A DNA stretch of 12,601 nt from assembly GCA_002298695.1 (NCBI GenBank), contig DBLB01000100.1, forward strand, positions 1-12,601. The letters are read 5' to 3'. Under the pieces are notes generated by a model. That model had not been told where the DNA came from, made no database searches, and worked only from the letters and a program-made list of their open reading frames with translations. The position numbers were made by a program, and so were the translations under genes. Positions 1 through 6,844 of the stretch are shown here, piece by piece. This DNA comes from Clostridiales bacterium UBA735. GTDB lineage: Bacteria; Bacillota; Clostridia; Oscillospirales; Oscillospiraceae. Each line of letters opens with the position of its first letter. Positions within the stretch are counted from its first letter, which is position 1.

Positions 1-31
1 TAGCTGTCTCCTTCTTCCTGCTATCAGTATA
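1..31 (-). promoter_or_regulatory. Probable -10 and ribosome binding site of a leftward gene starting just outside the window
   Basis: Read on the minus strand, positions 31-26 give TATACT preceded by TG and one base, which is an extended -10 element. Positions 13-8 give AAGGAG, followed by seven bases to the window edge, so a start codon would be expected immediately outside. The -35 region is poor, and the implied leader is only about 20 bases. The next gene upstream on this strand ends at 197 with its own terminator, so an independent promoter here makes sense. The gene itself cannot be seen; this is inference from signal spacing only. Confidence 0.4.
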
Positions 32-142
32 TCATATCCGAGCCGCTATGGGTCTTTTCCTTGTCCACTTCCTAGGGTACAGTTTAGCGATGTCTTGAAA
101 AACAAGTGAAAAGCAAGTAGCGTCAGCAGAGAACACAGAAAA

Positions 143-171
143 CGGAGTTCCGGCGAAAGGTCGGAGCTCCG
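143..171 (-). terminator. Rho-independent terminator after the leftward URO-D gene, possibly bidirectional
   Basis: Positions 143-152 (CGGAGTTCCG) pair with 162-171 (CGGAGCTCCG) over ten base pairs, including one G-U wobble, around a nine-base loop. On the minus strand the stem is followed by TTTTCTG, and it begins 25 bases past the stop codon of the URO-D gene. On the plus strand the stem is followed by TAATTTTTG, so it could also stop transcription entering from the left. The position and the T-rich tail support termination of the leftward operon. Confidence 0.75.
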
Positions 172-196
172 TAATTTTTGCAGGAGCATGGAAAAA

Positions 197-1393
197 TCAG
201 CGGACGGGGCCGAATTCCTGCAACTTTTTCTGAATGTAGAAAACACGGTCGAAGTCTGCTGCGGGGGGAAGGGTATCGGCGATGCTGAAGATCATATGCC
301 GGCCGCTGCCGACGGAGGCGATCAGCTCCTCCATGGTTTTTTCAAAGGTTTTCTGATCCATAGTGTCCTTCAGCATGCAGATGGAGGGGATGCCGCCCCA
401 GATGGTGATTTTGCCGTCGAAAGTGTCGTAGACCTGCTTCAGGGAGCATTTGGTCATCGGAGAGGGGCAGATGGAATCGGCGATATCGAAGCCGCAGCGC
501 GGATATTTGTTCAGCAGGCCGATGTTTTCGCCGTCGGTGTGGCAGATATGATATTTGCCGTGGTCGTGGAAGATGGCGGAGACCTTTTGCAGGTAGGGCA
601 GAATGTATTCTTCAAACATGCTCGGCGCGGTGACGTAGGAGTCGAAGTTGGAGCCGTAGAGGACGGCGTCGCAGGGTGCGTTGGCCGCGGCGTACACCAG
701 CTTGAGCAGGTAGGGTTCGATCTGGTCAGCGAACGCCTCCATTTCCTCCAGATGGTCGTCCATTTCGTAATAAAATGTATCGACAGCCATAAGCTCTTTG
801 ACAAGATAGTGGAAGGGGCTGCTGTAGACGCCGGCAAGGCCGACGGTCAGGCCGCGGTTGCCCATGAAATTCTGTCGGAATTCGGCCAGCTTTTCGTAGT
901 TCGGGACGACCTCGGCATTTTCCAGAATGTAGGCCATGGCGGGGAAGTCCTGATAGGATTTGATCGCATGTTCCAGGATGACGGAGATCGTGATGCCGCT
1001 GTGGCGCATCTGATCGTTATAGATGACAGTGGTAGAAATCTTGCCCTTCGGCGTGTCGTATTCGACGTGCGTTTTGCCGTTGTTCTCACGGCTTACGTGG
1101 ACATCAACGTTGTGCAGCTTGACATAGTAGGGCGTGAGATTGATGTCGTAGAGACCGAGACCGATGTGCGTGTCGCCGTCCGGCGTGCGCAGGTCGAGAT
1201 ATTCCGGGTTGATGGCGTGATAGCCGAAGCCGCATTCGTCGGTCAGCTCCTGCAGCGTGGCGTTCTTGAAACGGTCGGGCAGGGTGCCGTTGAGCTTGTT
1301 GGCGCGATACCAGTTGTCCAGACGCGGGACAAAGGGGATGCAGTCGCAGGGTTTGCCCTGCACGGCGGCGAGAATTCGTTCTTTGGCAGTCAT
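197..1393 (-). CDS. URO-D superfamily protein (MtaA/HemE-like), leftward arm
   Basis: A 398-residue protein of the uroporphyrinogen decarboxylase superfamily. The opening KERILAAVQGKP..CIPFVPR resembles the usual N-terminal signature of URO-D-like proteins of unknown substrate. Residues 257-270 (PSMFEEYILPYLQK) match the family's conserved helix, and His282-Ile-Cys284 falls where MtaA/MtbA methyltransferases carry their His-x-Cys zinc ligands. The usual third ligand, a Cys near the C-terminus, is not obvious: the segment around 369-378 reads FSIADTLPPA. The MRQAGR signature of true HemE is absent, so a role in heme synthesis is unlikely. The gene follows the LIV receptor gene by 114 bases that contain a strong hairpin. 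The start ATG has only a weak GAGG about 11 bases upstream. Family assignment is firm; function is either methyl transfer to or from a corrinoid or an unknown decarboxylase-like reaction. Confidence 0.88.
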   Translation of the reverse strand: MTAKERILAAVQGKPCDCIPFVPRLDNWYRANKLNGTLPDRFKNATLQELTDECGFGYHAINPEYLDLRTPDGDTHIGLGLYDINLTPYYVKLHNVDVHVSRENNGKTHVEYDTPKGKISTTVIYNDQMRHSGITISVILEHAIKSYQDFPAMAYILENAEVVPNYEKLAEFRQNFMGNRGLTVGLAGVYSSPFHYLVKELMAVDTFYYEMDDHLEEMEAFADQIEPYLLKLVYAAANAPCDAVLYGSNFDSYVTAPSMFEEYILPYLQKVSAIFHDHGKYHICHTDGENIGLLNKYPRCGFDIADSICPSPMTKCSLKQVYDTFDGKITIWGGIPSICMLKDTMDQKTFEKTMEELIASVGSGRHMIFSIADTLPPAADFDRVFYIQKKLQEFGPVR

Positions 1394-1432
1394 AACAAAT
1401 GAAACCTCATGTCGAAAAAGGCGGATTTATGC

Positions 1433-1467
1433 GTTCTGGTATCCGTGCAGAGCACGGATACCAGAAC
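1433..1467 (-). repeat. Perfect 16-bp inverted repeat (hairpin) between the receptor and URO-D genes
   Basis: Positions 1433-1448 (GTTCTGGTATCCGTGC) and 1452-1467 (GCACGGATACCAGAAC) are exact inverse copies with a three-base loop. It lies in the 114-base gap between two leftward genes. On the minus strand the stem is followed by GCATAAATCCGCC rather than a T-run, with only a TTTTT further on. It is therefore not a textbook terminator. A 3'-end stabiliser or attenuator that gives the receptor more mRNA than the following gene is the likely role, as known for other binding-protein operons. A DNA operator is an alternative. Confidence 0.8.
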
Positions 1468-1507
1468 AGAGAATGGACCAATATAAAGGATGGAAACGAA
1501 GAAAGGA

Positions 1508-2839
1508 TCAGTTGCCGACGGAGAGCTTGTCGACCTGCAGCTCAGAACCGGCATATTCCGCCGGGTAGACGGTGCAGGGACGATATTCGCCGTCTTCGCA
1601 CTTCTGCCACTGGATGACGAAGCAGACAGCCTCGACGTCCTTACCGGTTTCGTCGAACTTGACGGGGCCGCAGAAGGTGTCGATGTCGATCTCGCGCAGC
1701 GCGTCGCAGAGCTCACGGGAATCATAGCTGCCGCTCTTTTCCAACGCTGCCGCGATGATGCGGACTGCGGAGTAGCCGCCGTTGGCATGCTCGGAGATGA
1801 AGTAGCCGTACTTGTCCTCATATTCCTGCGGAACGGTAGCCCAGCCGTCGTTACCGAGTGTGGAGATATCCCAGCAGGAGGTTGCAACAGAGATGATGCC
1901 TTCGACGCTGTCGCCCAGCTCCTGTGCGAAGGACGGGAAGAGGAAGCCGGCGCCGGAACCGAAGATCATGGGCATGTAGTTCAGACTCTGCATGGCGTTG
2001 ACGATGATCTTGATGTCCGCGTCACGGGCGGTGATGAAAACGACCTGCACACCGCTCTGCTTCATGGAGACGACCATGCTGGAAGCGTCGGTCAGAGCGC
2101 CGAGAGTGTAGCTCTCGTCATAGACCCACTCGTAGCCGGCAGCTTCGGCCTTTTCCTTGGCGGTCTTCGCAGCGGAGACGCCGGCCTCGGTGTCTTCATA
2201 CAGCGCGCCGAACTTCGTGATATTGTAGCCGAGCTCATTGTTCAGGTAGTTGATGTAGTCGACCTGGCCTGCGCCGAACATGGTAGAGGTGCAGCAGAAC
2301 TGGAAGACGGTGCTGTAGCCCTGGGTCGTGAATTCGTCGGCAATGCCGTTTTCAACCAGGGGAACGCCGGCCTTTTCAAAGGCGGGGAGCATCGGGATGC
2401 CGTAAGCGGAACCGCTCAGGCCGATGCCTGCGATGATGGTGTCGTCCGCCAGGATACGGTCGGCGACGGCCTTTGCCTGGGAGGTATCAGACATGGTGTC
2501 GGCAGGGACGATCTCGATCTTGGCACCGCCGAGGGACTGGATGCCGCCGTTGCCGTTGATGTAGTCCGCAGCCATCTGCGCGGCCTGCAGGGCCTGGTTG
2601 CCGGTGTCGGCACCGCTGCCGGAAAGGTTGTAAAATGCGCCGATTCTGACGTTGGGAACATCGGTGTTTTCGGTGTCAGCGGGGACGTCGTCCTTGGTGG
2701 TGTCGGTCGTTTCCGCGGGAGCAGCGGTGCTGTCCTTGGACGTGTCGGCAGCGGTGTCCTGTTTGGCGCAGCCGGCAAACAGGCAGAGCATCATGGACAG
2801 CGCCAGGATGAGTGCGATACACATGGTGAACTTTTTCAT
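1508..2839 (-). CDS. LIV-type ABC transporter substrate-binding lipoprotein
   Basis: A 443-residue extracellular solute receptor of the branched-chain amino acid (LivJ/LivK, periplasmic binding protein type I) family. Residues 1-23 are a lipoprotein signal peptide (MKKF, hydrophobic stretch, LFAG) and Cys24 is the lipidation site. A low-complexity linker rich in Asp, Thr, Ala and Ser follows (about 25-62). The binding fold starts near VRIGAFYNLSGSGADTG (64-80) and runs to about 415, with typical landmarks: NGGI (97-100), IEIVPADTMSDTSQA near 108-122, and AGIGLSGSA near 137-145. An upstream in-frame Met at 2884 was not used, because ATG at 2839 has CCTCCT (AGGAGG) at 2847-2852 with seven-base spacing and begins the signal peptide. 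The permeases and ATPases of this importer lie on the divergent arm. The ligand is unknown: relatives bind amino acids, amides, short acids and other small molecules. Confidence 0.95.
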   Translation of the reverse strand: MKKFTMCIALILALSMMLCLFAGCAKQDTAADTSKDSTAAPAETTDTTKDDVPADTENTDVPNVRIGAFYNLSGSGADTGNQALQAAQMAADYINGNGGIQSLGGAKIEIVPADTMSDTSQAKAVADRILADDTIIAGIGLSGSAYGIPMLPAFEKAGVPLVENGIADEFTTQGYSTVFQFCCTSTMFGAGQVDYINYLNNELGYNITKFGALYEDTEAGVSAAKTAKEKAEAAGYEWVYDESYTLGALTDASSMVVSMKQSGVQVVFITARDADIKIIVNAMQSLNYMPMIFGSGAGFLFPSFAQELGDSVEGIISVATSCWDISTLGNDGWATVPQEYEDKYGYFISEHANGGYSAVRIIAAALEKSGSYDSRELCDALREIDIDTFCGPVKFDETGKDVEAVCFVIQWQKCEDGEYRPCTVYPAEYAGSELQVDKLSVGN

Positions 2840-2925
2840 TTTGTAGCCTCCTATTTTTCTTTCTCCAGATGGGATGTGCGGCAAACGGAACCGCCGCGTT
2901 TACTCGGGCTGAAATTGCGCAGAAA

Positions 2926-2979
2926 TGATATGATGTTTTAAACATACCCCCGCGTTTAAAAAACTGAATCATCATATCA
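2926..2979 (-). repeat. Nested inverted repeat in the receptor-gene leader, candidate operator or RNA hairpin
   Basis: The outer arms are TGATATGATG (2926-2935) and CATCATATCA (2970-2979), exact inverse copies. Inside them, TTTTAAAC (2936-2943) and GTTTAAAA (2954-2961) are a second exact inverted pair around a ten-base loop. Eight unpaired bases (2962-2969) sit on one side, so the transcript could fold into an interrupted 18-bp stem. The DNA at 2933-2945 is also a 13-base odd-centre palindrome, ATGTTTTAAACAT, which fits the loose GntR-family pattern GT(N)AC. It lies downstream of the predicted leftward start, in the roughly 170-base leader. It could be a repressor site or a leader RNA structure; the sequence cannot decide between them. 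Confidence 0.6.
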
Positions 2980-3015
2980 ATACAGCCGCATCACAACCCG
3001 CTTGAGCATAGTCCA

Positions 3016-3044
3016 TTTAAAGCATAGATGCAGCAAAATGTCAA
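3016..3044 (-). promoter_or_regulatory. Promoter of the leftward receptor/URO-D operon
   Basis: On the minus strand, a perfect TTGACA (3044-3039) is followed by 17 bases and TTTAAA (3021-3016). A TG one base before the -10 gives an extended -10 form. Transcription would begin near 3009, leaving a leader of about 170 bases before the receptor ATG at 2839 that contains the nested inverted repeat. The -35 and the spacing are good; the -10 matches consensus at four of six positions. Confidence 0.6.
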
Positions 3045-3098
3045 TAGAAAAATGATATTCGGCGCTATAATTGGCAGATTTGCTTAAAAATTAAGAAA

Positions 3099-3115
3099 GC
3101 GTTTGTCGAAAACGC
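3099..3115. promoter_or_regulatory. 17-bp palindrome upstream of the SDR promoter, candidate operator
   Basis: GCGTTT (3099-3104) and AAACGC (3110-3115) are exact inverse copies around five bases (GTCGA). The centre is about 60 bases upstream of the predicted rightward start, a usual place for an activator site. The left half (AGAAAGCGTTTGTC, 3094-3107) matches most of the catabolite-responsive element pattern but misses at the first and last two positions. LacI-type or CcpA binding is therefore possible but not established. Confidence 0.45.
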
Positions 3116-3133
3116 CGATATTTTATTTGGGGA

Positions 3134-3162
3134 TTTACATTTTTGAAGCCTTCTGCTATACT
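3134..3162 (+). promoter_or_regulatory. Promoter of the rightward operon
   Basis: TTTACA (3134-3139), a 17-base spacer and TATACT (3157-3162) form a strong sigma-A-type promoter, with TG at 3154-3155 giving an extended -10. Transcription would begin near 3169. This places the in-frame ATG at 3143 upstream of the transcript and supports ATG 3245 as the SDR start, with a leader of about 75 bases. Confidence 0.75.
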
Positions 3163-3244
3163 GAATCCATCAATTGGTCATATGAATTTGCGAATTGGCA
3201 AAGAAATATGTCCGAAATATTCAGGACGGGAAGGGAAATTAAAA

Positions 3245-4054
3245 ATGATTGGTGAATACTTGACAAGTGTATTTTCCCTGGAAGGAAAAGTCGTCATGGC
3301 GACCGGTGGGGCCGGCGGTATCGGCTTTGAACTGTGCAAGGGCATGGCGGAAGCCGGCGCACAGGTTGCGATCTGCGATCTGGATCTGAACGCAGCGGAG
3401 TCGGGCGCGGAAAAGATCCGGGCGCTCGGCGGCGACGCCAGGGCGTTCCGGCTGAACGTCACCGAACGCGATTCCATCCGTGAATGTCTGGCGGCGGTGC
3501 TGGAAGCCTACGGCGAGGTCAACGTGCTGGCGAATATCGCGGGCATCAACAAGCGCGAAGGCATTCTGGACGTGGAGGAACGCACCTATGACAAGATCAT
3601 GGACGTCAACCTCAAGGGCACGTTCTTTGTCAGCCAGGAGGTCGTCAAGCAGATGATCAAGCAGGGCAAGGGCGGCAGCGTCATCAACATCGGCTCGCAC
3701 AACGACGAGGGCATGCTGGCCGGCTGCTCGGTCTACGGCGCGACAAAGAGCGGCGTTGTTGCACTGACGCGCTGCATGGCGATGGAGTGGGCCAAGCACA
3801 ACATCCGTGCCAACGCCATCAGCCCAGGCCATATCCTGACGCCGTTGTCGCAGGTGACGTGGGATCATCCGACCCGCTCTGTGTATCTGCGCGAGCGCAT
3901 CGCGATGGGACGCCCGGGCATGCCGAGCGAGCTGGTCGGCATGTGCCTGCTGCTGGCGTCGGACGCATCGAGCTACATGACCGGTCAGGCGTATCACATC
4001 GACGGCGGCTGCCTGTGCGGCGGCCAGCCCTGGGACTACGATACCAAATATTAA
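3245..4054 (+). CDS. Short-chain dehydrogenase/reductase (SDR) family oxidoreductase
   Basis: A 269-residue classical SDR, the normal length for the family. The nucleotide-binding glycine motif is TGGAGGIG (20-27). Asp45 at the end of the second beta strand suggests NAD(H) rather than NADP(H). NIAG (97-100) is the structural motif. The catalytic set is complete: Asn122, Ser151, Tyr164 and Lys168 (YGATK). The general look is that of gluconate 5-dehydrogenase or sugar/polyol dehydrogenases, so oxidation or reduction of a secondary alcohol on the imported compound or an intermediate is likely; the substrate is not determined. ATG 3245 was chosen over in-frame ATG 3143 because it has AAGGGA eight bases upstream and because the promoter lies between them. 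It is the first gene of the rightward unit, 102 bases before gntR. Confidence 0.92.
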   Translation: MIGEYLTSVFSLEGKVVMATGGAGGIGFELCKGMAEAGAQVAICDLDLNAAESGAEKIRALGGDARAFRLNVTERDSIRECLAAVLEAYGEVNVLANIAGINKREGILDVEERTYDKIMDVNLKGTFFVSQEVVKQMIKQGKGGSVINIGSHNDEGMLAGCSVYGATKSGVVALTRCMAMEWAKHNIRANAISPGHILTPLSQVTWDHPTRSVYLRERIAMGRPGMPSELVGMCLLLASDASSYMTGQAYHIDGGCLCGGQPWDYDTKY

Positions 4055-4097
4055 GCAGAACAGAACGGAATAATGGCGGGAAATTCTTCTGAATATC

Positions 4098-4142
4098 TGC
4101 TAGAATGGTACTCAGAAAATCAAAACTGAGCCGCCGAACGGC
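4098..4142 (+). promoter_or_regulatory. Possible secondary promoter and small inverted repeats before gntR
   Basis: In the 102-base gap before gntR, TGCTAGAAT (4098-4106) is an extended -10 element with no recognisable -35. Just downstream, CTCAG (4111-4115) and CTGAG (4126-4130) form an inverted repeat over the expected start site. GCCG (4130-4133) and CGGC (4139-4142) form a second one close to the ribosome binding site. This could be an internal, autoregulated start for gntR and the transporter genes. The support is weak, and no terminator is seen, so read-through from the SDR promoter is expected as well. Confidence 0.3.
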
Positions 4143-4156
4143 AGAAGAGGAGAATT

Positions 4157-4951
4157 ATGATGCAGGAAACGAACAGAAAGAATCTCAGCCAGGAAGTCTA
4201 CGAGCAGATGCTCCGCAACATTACAAATAAGGTCTGGTGCCCGGGCGACCGGCTTCCGCCGGAAAAGGACCTGATGCAGCAGTTTGCCGTCAGCCGGATC
4301 ACGATCCGGGAGGCCATCCGCCAGATGGTCAGTCTGGGGCTGCTGAAAACGATCCAGGGCTCCGGCACCTATGTGTGCGAGTATACGCCGGAGGTATTCG
4401 GCGCGAGCATTGCAACGCCGATGTATCTCTGCCCGCATACCAAGCAGGACATCCTGAACGTCCTGAATGTCCGCATGCTGGAGAGCATCGTGGCCGGGCA
4501 GGCCGCAAAATGCTCGACTGAGGAGGGCGTGCGGCGGCTGGAGGAGATTCACGCGGTTCTGGCTGCGGATGGCTGCTCGCTGGAAACGCATGTCAAGATG
4601 GATATTGCGTTCCACATGGAGATCTGCAATATGACGGGAAATCCGCTCATGACGCAGGTCTGCCAGGCGATCTACAGCGCGCTGCAGAGCGTGATGCCCA
4701 CGATCTCGGAGATCATGGGCACCGGCGGCGCGAAATACTATCATGCGAAGCTCATCGACACCATCCGGAAACATTATGTCTATGAAGCGAAGCAGACGAT
4801 GGAAGAGCATATTCTTGACACCATCCGGGCCGTGGAAAGTCTGGAGGATGACAGCGAGGTTTTCGCTTCCGCAGATCGCCTGGAATTGAATTATAAACAA
4901 ACGAAGGAGAGAGAAATGAATGACATGGGTGATCCTTCAGTCGATCATTAA
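4157..4951 (+). CDS. GntR family transcriptional regulator, FadR/FCD subfamily
   Basis: A 264-residue DNA-binding regulator. The N-terminal winged helix (about 10-74) has the standard GntR marks PGDRLPPEKDL (29-39), VSRITIREAIRQM (45-57) and GSGTYV (68-73). The C-terminal FCD ligand domain (about 95-235) keeps the expected metal-binding residues Asp149, His153, His196 and His218. Regulators of this class usually sense a small carboxylate and repress neighbouring catabolic genes, so this is the likely local controller of both divergent arms. AGGAG (4148-4152) is four bases from ATG 4157 but seven from the adjacent ATG 4160, so translation may begin one codon later. Its last 32 bases overlap livH, which implies translational coupling between regulator and importer. 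Confidence 0.93.
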   Translation: MMQETNRKNLSQEVYEQMLRNITNKVWCPGDRLPPEKDLMQQFAVSRITIREAIRQMVSLGLLKTIQGSGTYVCEYTPEVFGASIATPMYLCPHTKQDILNVLNVRMLESIVAGQAAKCSTEEGVRRLEEIHAVLAADGCSLETHVKMDIAFHMEICNMTGNPLMTQVCQAIYSALQSVMPTISEIMGTGGAKYYHAKLIDTIRKHYVYEAKQTMEEHILDTIRAVESLEDDSEVFASADRLELNYKQTKEREMNDMGDPSVDH

Positions 4952-5795
4952 CGGCCTGCTGCAGGGCGGTATTTACGCACTGGTGGCGGTCGGCATCACG
5001 GTCATCTTCGGCGTTATGAAAATGGTCAACTTCGCCATGGGCGAATTTGTCACGCTGGGCATGTACATGACATGGTGGTGCTATTCCCTGACCGGCTTCA
5101 GCCCCTATACGCTGATCCCGATCGTGCTGGTCATCGTGGCCATTGTGTCCTGGGGGCTGTTTCACGTCACGATCCGCCCGCTGCTGGGCCGTGACAGCAC
5201 GTCCTTCATTCTGATGACGTTCGGCCTGTCCTATCTGATTCAGAATGCCATGCTGATCATCTTCGGCGCAAACTCGCTGGTGGTTGCGTCCGACATCAAG
5301 AATGCATCCATTGTGCTGGGAGACTATATCATTTCCTGGCCCAAGGCCATCGCCTTCGTCGTGGCGCTGGCGGCGGTCATTGCGCTTAGCGTGATGCTGA
5401 ACAAGACGACGATGGGCCGCGCCATGCGCGCCACAGCAGAAAGCGCCGAGATCGCGGAGATGCTGGGCATCAACTCCCGCCGCTCGTTTGCCATGGCATT
5501 CGTGCTGGGCGTCAGCCTGGCGGGTCTGGCCGGCGTGCTGCTGACGCCGCTCTACTTCGTCACGACCACGACCGGCGCAACGCTGAAGACCACGGGCCTG
5601 ATGATCGTCGTGCTCGGCGGCCTCGGCGATATCCGCGGCGCGTTCATCGGCGCGCTGATGGTCGGCGTGGTGGAATCGCTGGTTTCCTCGCTGATCGCGG
5701 CGGATCTCGGGCAGGCCGGTATCTTCCTGCTGTTCCTGCTGGTTGTCTATCTGCGTCCGCAGGGTCTGTTCGGAAAGGGGGCGCGCGTGGCATGA
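4920..5795 (+). CDS. livH: LIV-type ABC transporter permease LivH
   Basis: A 291-residue polytopic membrane protein of the LivH branch (about eight hydrophobic segments), usual length for the family. Landmarks are QGGIYALVAVGITVIFGVMKMVNFAMGEF (15-43), the ATPase-contacting loop GRAMRATAESAEIAEMLGI (166-184) and VLGGLGDIRGAFIGAL (231-246), all typical of LivH. Translation starts at ATG 4920, with AAGGAGA (4904-4910) nine bases upstream and inside the end of gntR. It overlaps livM by four bases (ATGA). It should pair with LivM as the transmembrane channel of the importer whose receptor is encoded on the opposite strand. Confidence 0.95.
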   Translation: MTWVILQSIINGLLQGGIYALVAVGITVIFGVMKMVNFAMGEFVTLGMYMTWWCYSLTGFSPYTLIPIVLVIVAIVSWGLFHVTIRPLLGRDSTSFILMTFGLSYLIQNAMLIIFGANSLVVASDIKNASIVLGDYIISWPKAIAFVVALAAVIALSVMLNKTTMGRAMRATAESAEIAEMLGINSRRSFAMAFVLGVSLAGLAGVLLTPLYFVTTTTGATLKTTGLMIVVLGGLGDIRGAFIGALMVGVVESLVSSLIAADLGQAGIFLLFLLVVYLRPQGLFGKGARVA

Positions 5796-6844
5796 AAAAC
5801 GGAAACAGTCTGGCAAAGCTTTTTCAGAAAAAGAGCGCCTGGGTCGTGCTCGTCCTGGCAGTGCTCCTGGCGGTGCTCCCGCTGTTCATCAAAAACAAGT
5901 TTGTGATCTCCACGCTGGTCTATTCGTTCCTGTTCGCCTCGTTCGGCGTGGCCTGGAATATCATCGGCGGCTACGGCGCGCAGATCTCCTGGTGCCATTC
6001 GGCGTTTGCGGCCTGCGGCGCGTATACCACGTTCCTGTTCTACTACTATCTGGGCATTTCGCCGTTCTTCACCATGCCGGTCGGCATGCTGATCGCCTAT
6101 CTGATGGCGACGCTGATCGGCCGCGGCACGTTCAAGCTGCGCGGGTCGTTCTTCTCGCTGTCCACGATCGCGTTTGCGGAGATCGTCAAGATCTGCCTGC
6201 TGCACTTCAAGGACTTCACGGGCGGTTCCTCGGGCCGCTGGATCGCCTATGACGGCGACAACTTCCTGAAGCTCTCGTTCGGAACGGATGTTCCGTTCTA
6301 CTACATCGGCATGGTTCTGCTGATCCTGGTGGTGGGCGCGACGGCGTTCTTCCACAAGACGAAGACCGGCTACTATCTGGGCGCGATCAAGGGCGACGAG
6401 GATGCGGCGACGACGCTCGGCATTGAGACATTCCGCGTGAAGCTGACCGCGTTTCAGGTCAGCGCCGTGATGACGAGCGTGGTGGGCGCCATTTACGCCT
6501 GCTTCCTGACCTACATCGACCCGTATGCCATCTGCTCGCTGGATCTCTCGGTCAAAATCGGCATGACGGCCATCGTCGGTGGCGTCGGCACGCTCTGGGG
6601 CCCGGTGCTGGGCGCGTTCGTGCTTCAGCCGCTGACGCAGCTGTCGAACACGCTGTTCTCCAACATCAGCGGCGCGAGCATGCTGATGTACGCGGTCATC
6701 CTGATCCTGGTCGTGCTGTTCAAGCCGAACGGCCTCATCACCCTCTTTGACAAGCGCGAGCGGCACGGCGGCAGGCTGAGCAAGGTACACGATGCAATTT
6801 TTCGCAAAAAGCAGGAAGGCGAGGTGAAAAAGGATGCAAAATGA
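5792..6844 (+). CDS. livM: LIV-type ABC transporter permease LivM
   Basis: A 350-residue permease of the LivM branch, partner of LivH. The N-terminus is basic, followed by a hydrophobic segment (about 16-33). Landmarks include LRGSFFSLSTIAFAEI (116-131), the cytoplasmic coupling loop around AIKGDEDAATTLGIETFRVK (198-217), and IVGGVGTLWGPVLGA (261-275). The C-terminal tail (318-350) is strongly charged and probably cytoplasmic. It starts within the livH stop codon and overlaps livG by 11 bases, so the four transporter genes are translationally coupled. Confidence 0.95.
   Translation: MKNGNSLAKLFQKKSAWVVLVLAVLLAVLPLFIKNKFVISTLVYSFLFASFGVAWNIIGGYGAQISWCHSAFAACGAYTTFLFYYYLGISPFFTMPVGMLIAYLMATLIGRGTFKLRGSFFSLSTIAFAEIVKICLLHFKDFTGGSSGRWIAYDGDNFLKLSFGTDVPFYYIGMVLLILVVGATAFFHKTKTGYYLGAIKGDEDAATTLGIETFRVKLTAFQVSAVMTSVVGAIYACFLTYIDPYAICSLDLSVKIGMTAIVGGVGTLWGPVLGAFVLQPLTQLSNTLFSNISGASMLMYAVILILVVLFKPNGLITLFDKRERHGGRLSKVHDAIFRKKQEGEVKKDAK

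Larger units (their letters stand above)
2840..3244. other. A+T-rich divergent control region
   Basis: About 405 bases separate the leftward receptor gene from the rightward SDR gene, clearly richer in A+T than the flanking genes. It contains a promoter for each direction, a nested inverted repeat in the leftward leader and a 17-bp palindrome upstream of the rightward promoter, each listed separately. It also has a plus-strand TATAAT at 3066-3071 without a good -35, a nine-base direct repeat CCGCGTTTA (2894-2902 and 2950-2958), and a seven-base repeat AGCATAG (3005-3011 and 3021-3027). AATTGG occurs twice in the SDR leader (3172-3177 and 3193-3198). No coding frame is convincing here. Confidence 0.8.

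Noticed and set aside
2840..2884. Start of the receptor gene at 2884
   Set aside because: The lipoprotein signal peptide begins at Met 2839, which has AGGAGG at ideal spacing; the extra 15 residues would run through that ribosome binding site.
2840..3009. Cobalamin or other known riboswitch in the receptor leader
   Set aside because: URO-D methyltransferases made a B12 riboswitch worth looking for, but no B12-box-like sequence or other familiar aptamer core was recognisable; only the nested inverted repeat was found. A covariance-model scan would be decisive.
3143..3244. N-terminal extension of the SDR from ATG 3143
   Set aside because: The predicted promoter -10 (3157-3162) lies inside the extension, the extra 34 residues do not belong to the SDR fold, and ATG 3245 has a ribosome binding site.
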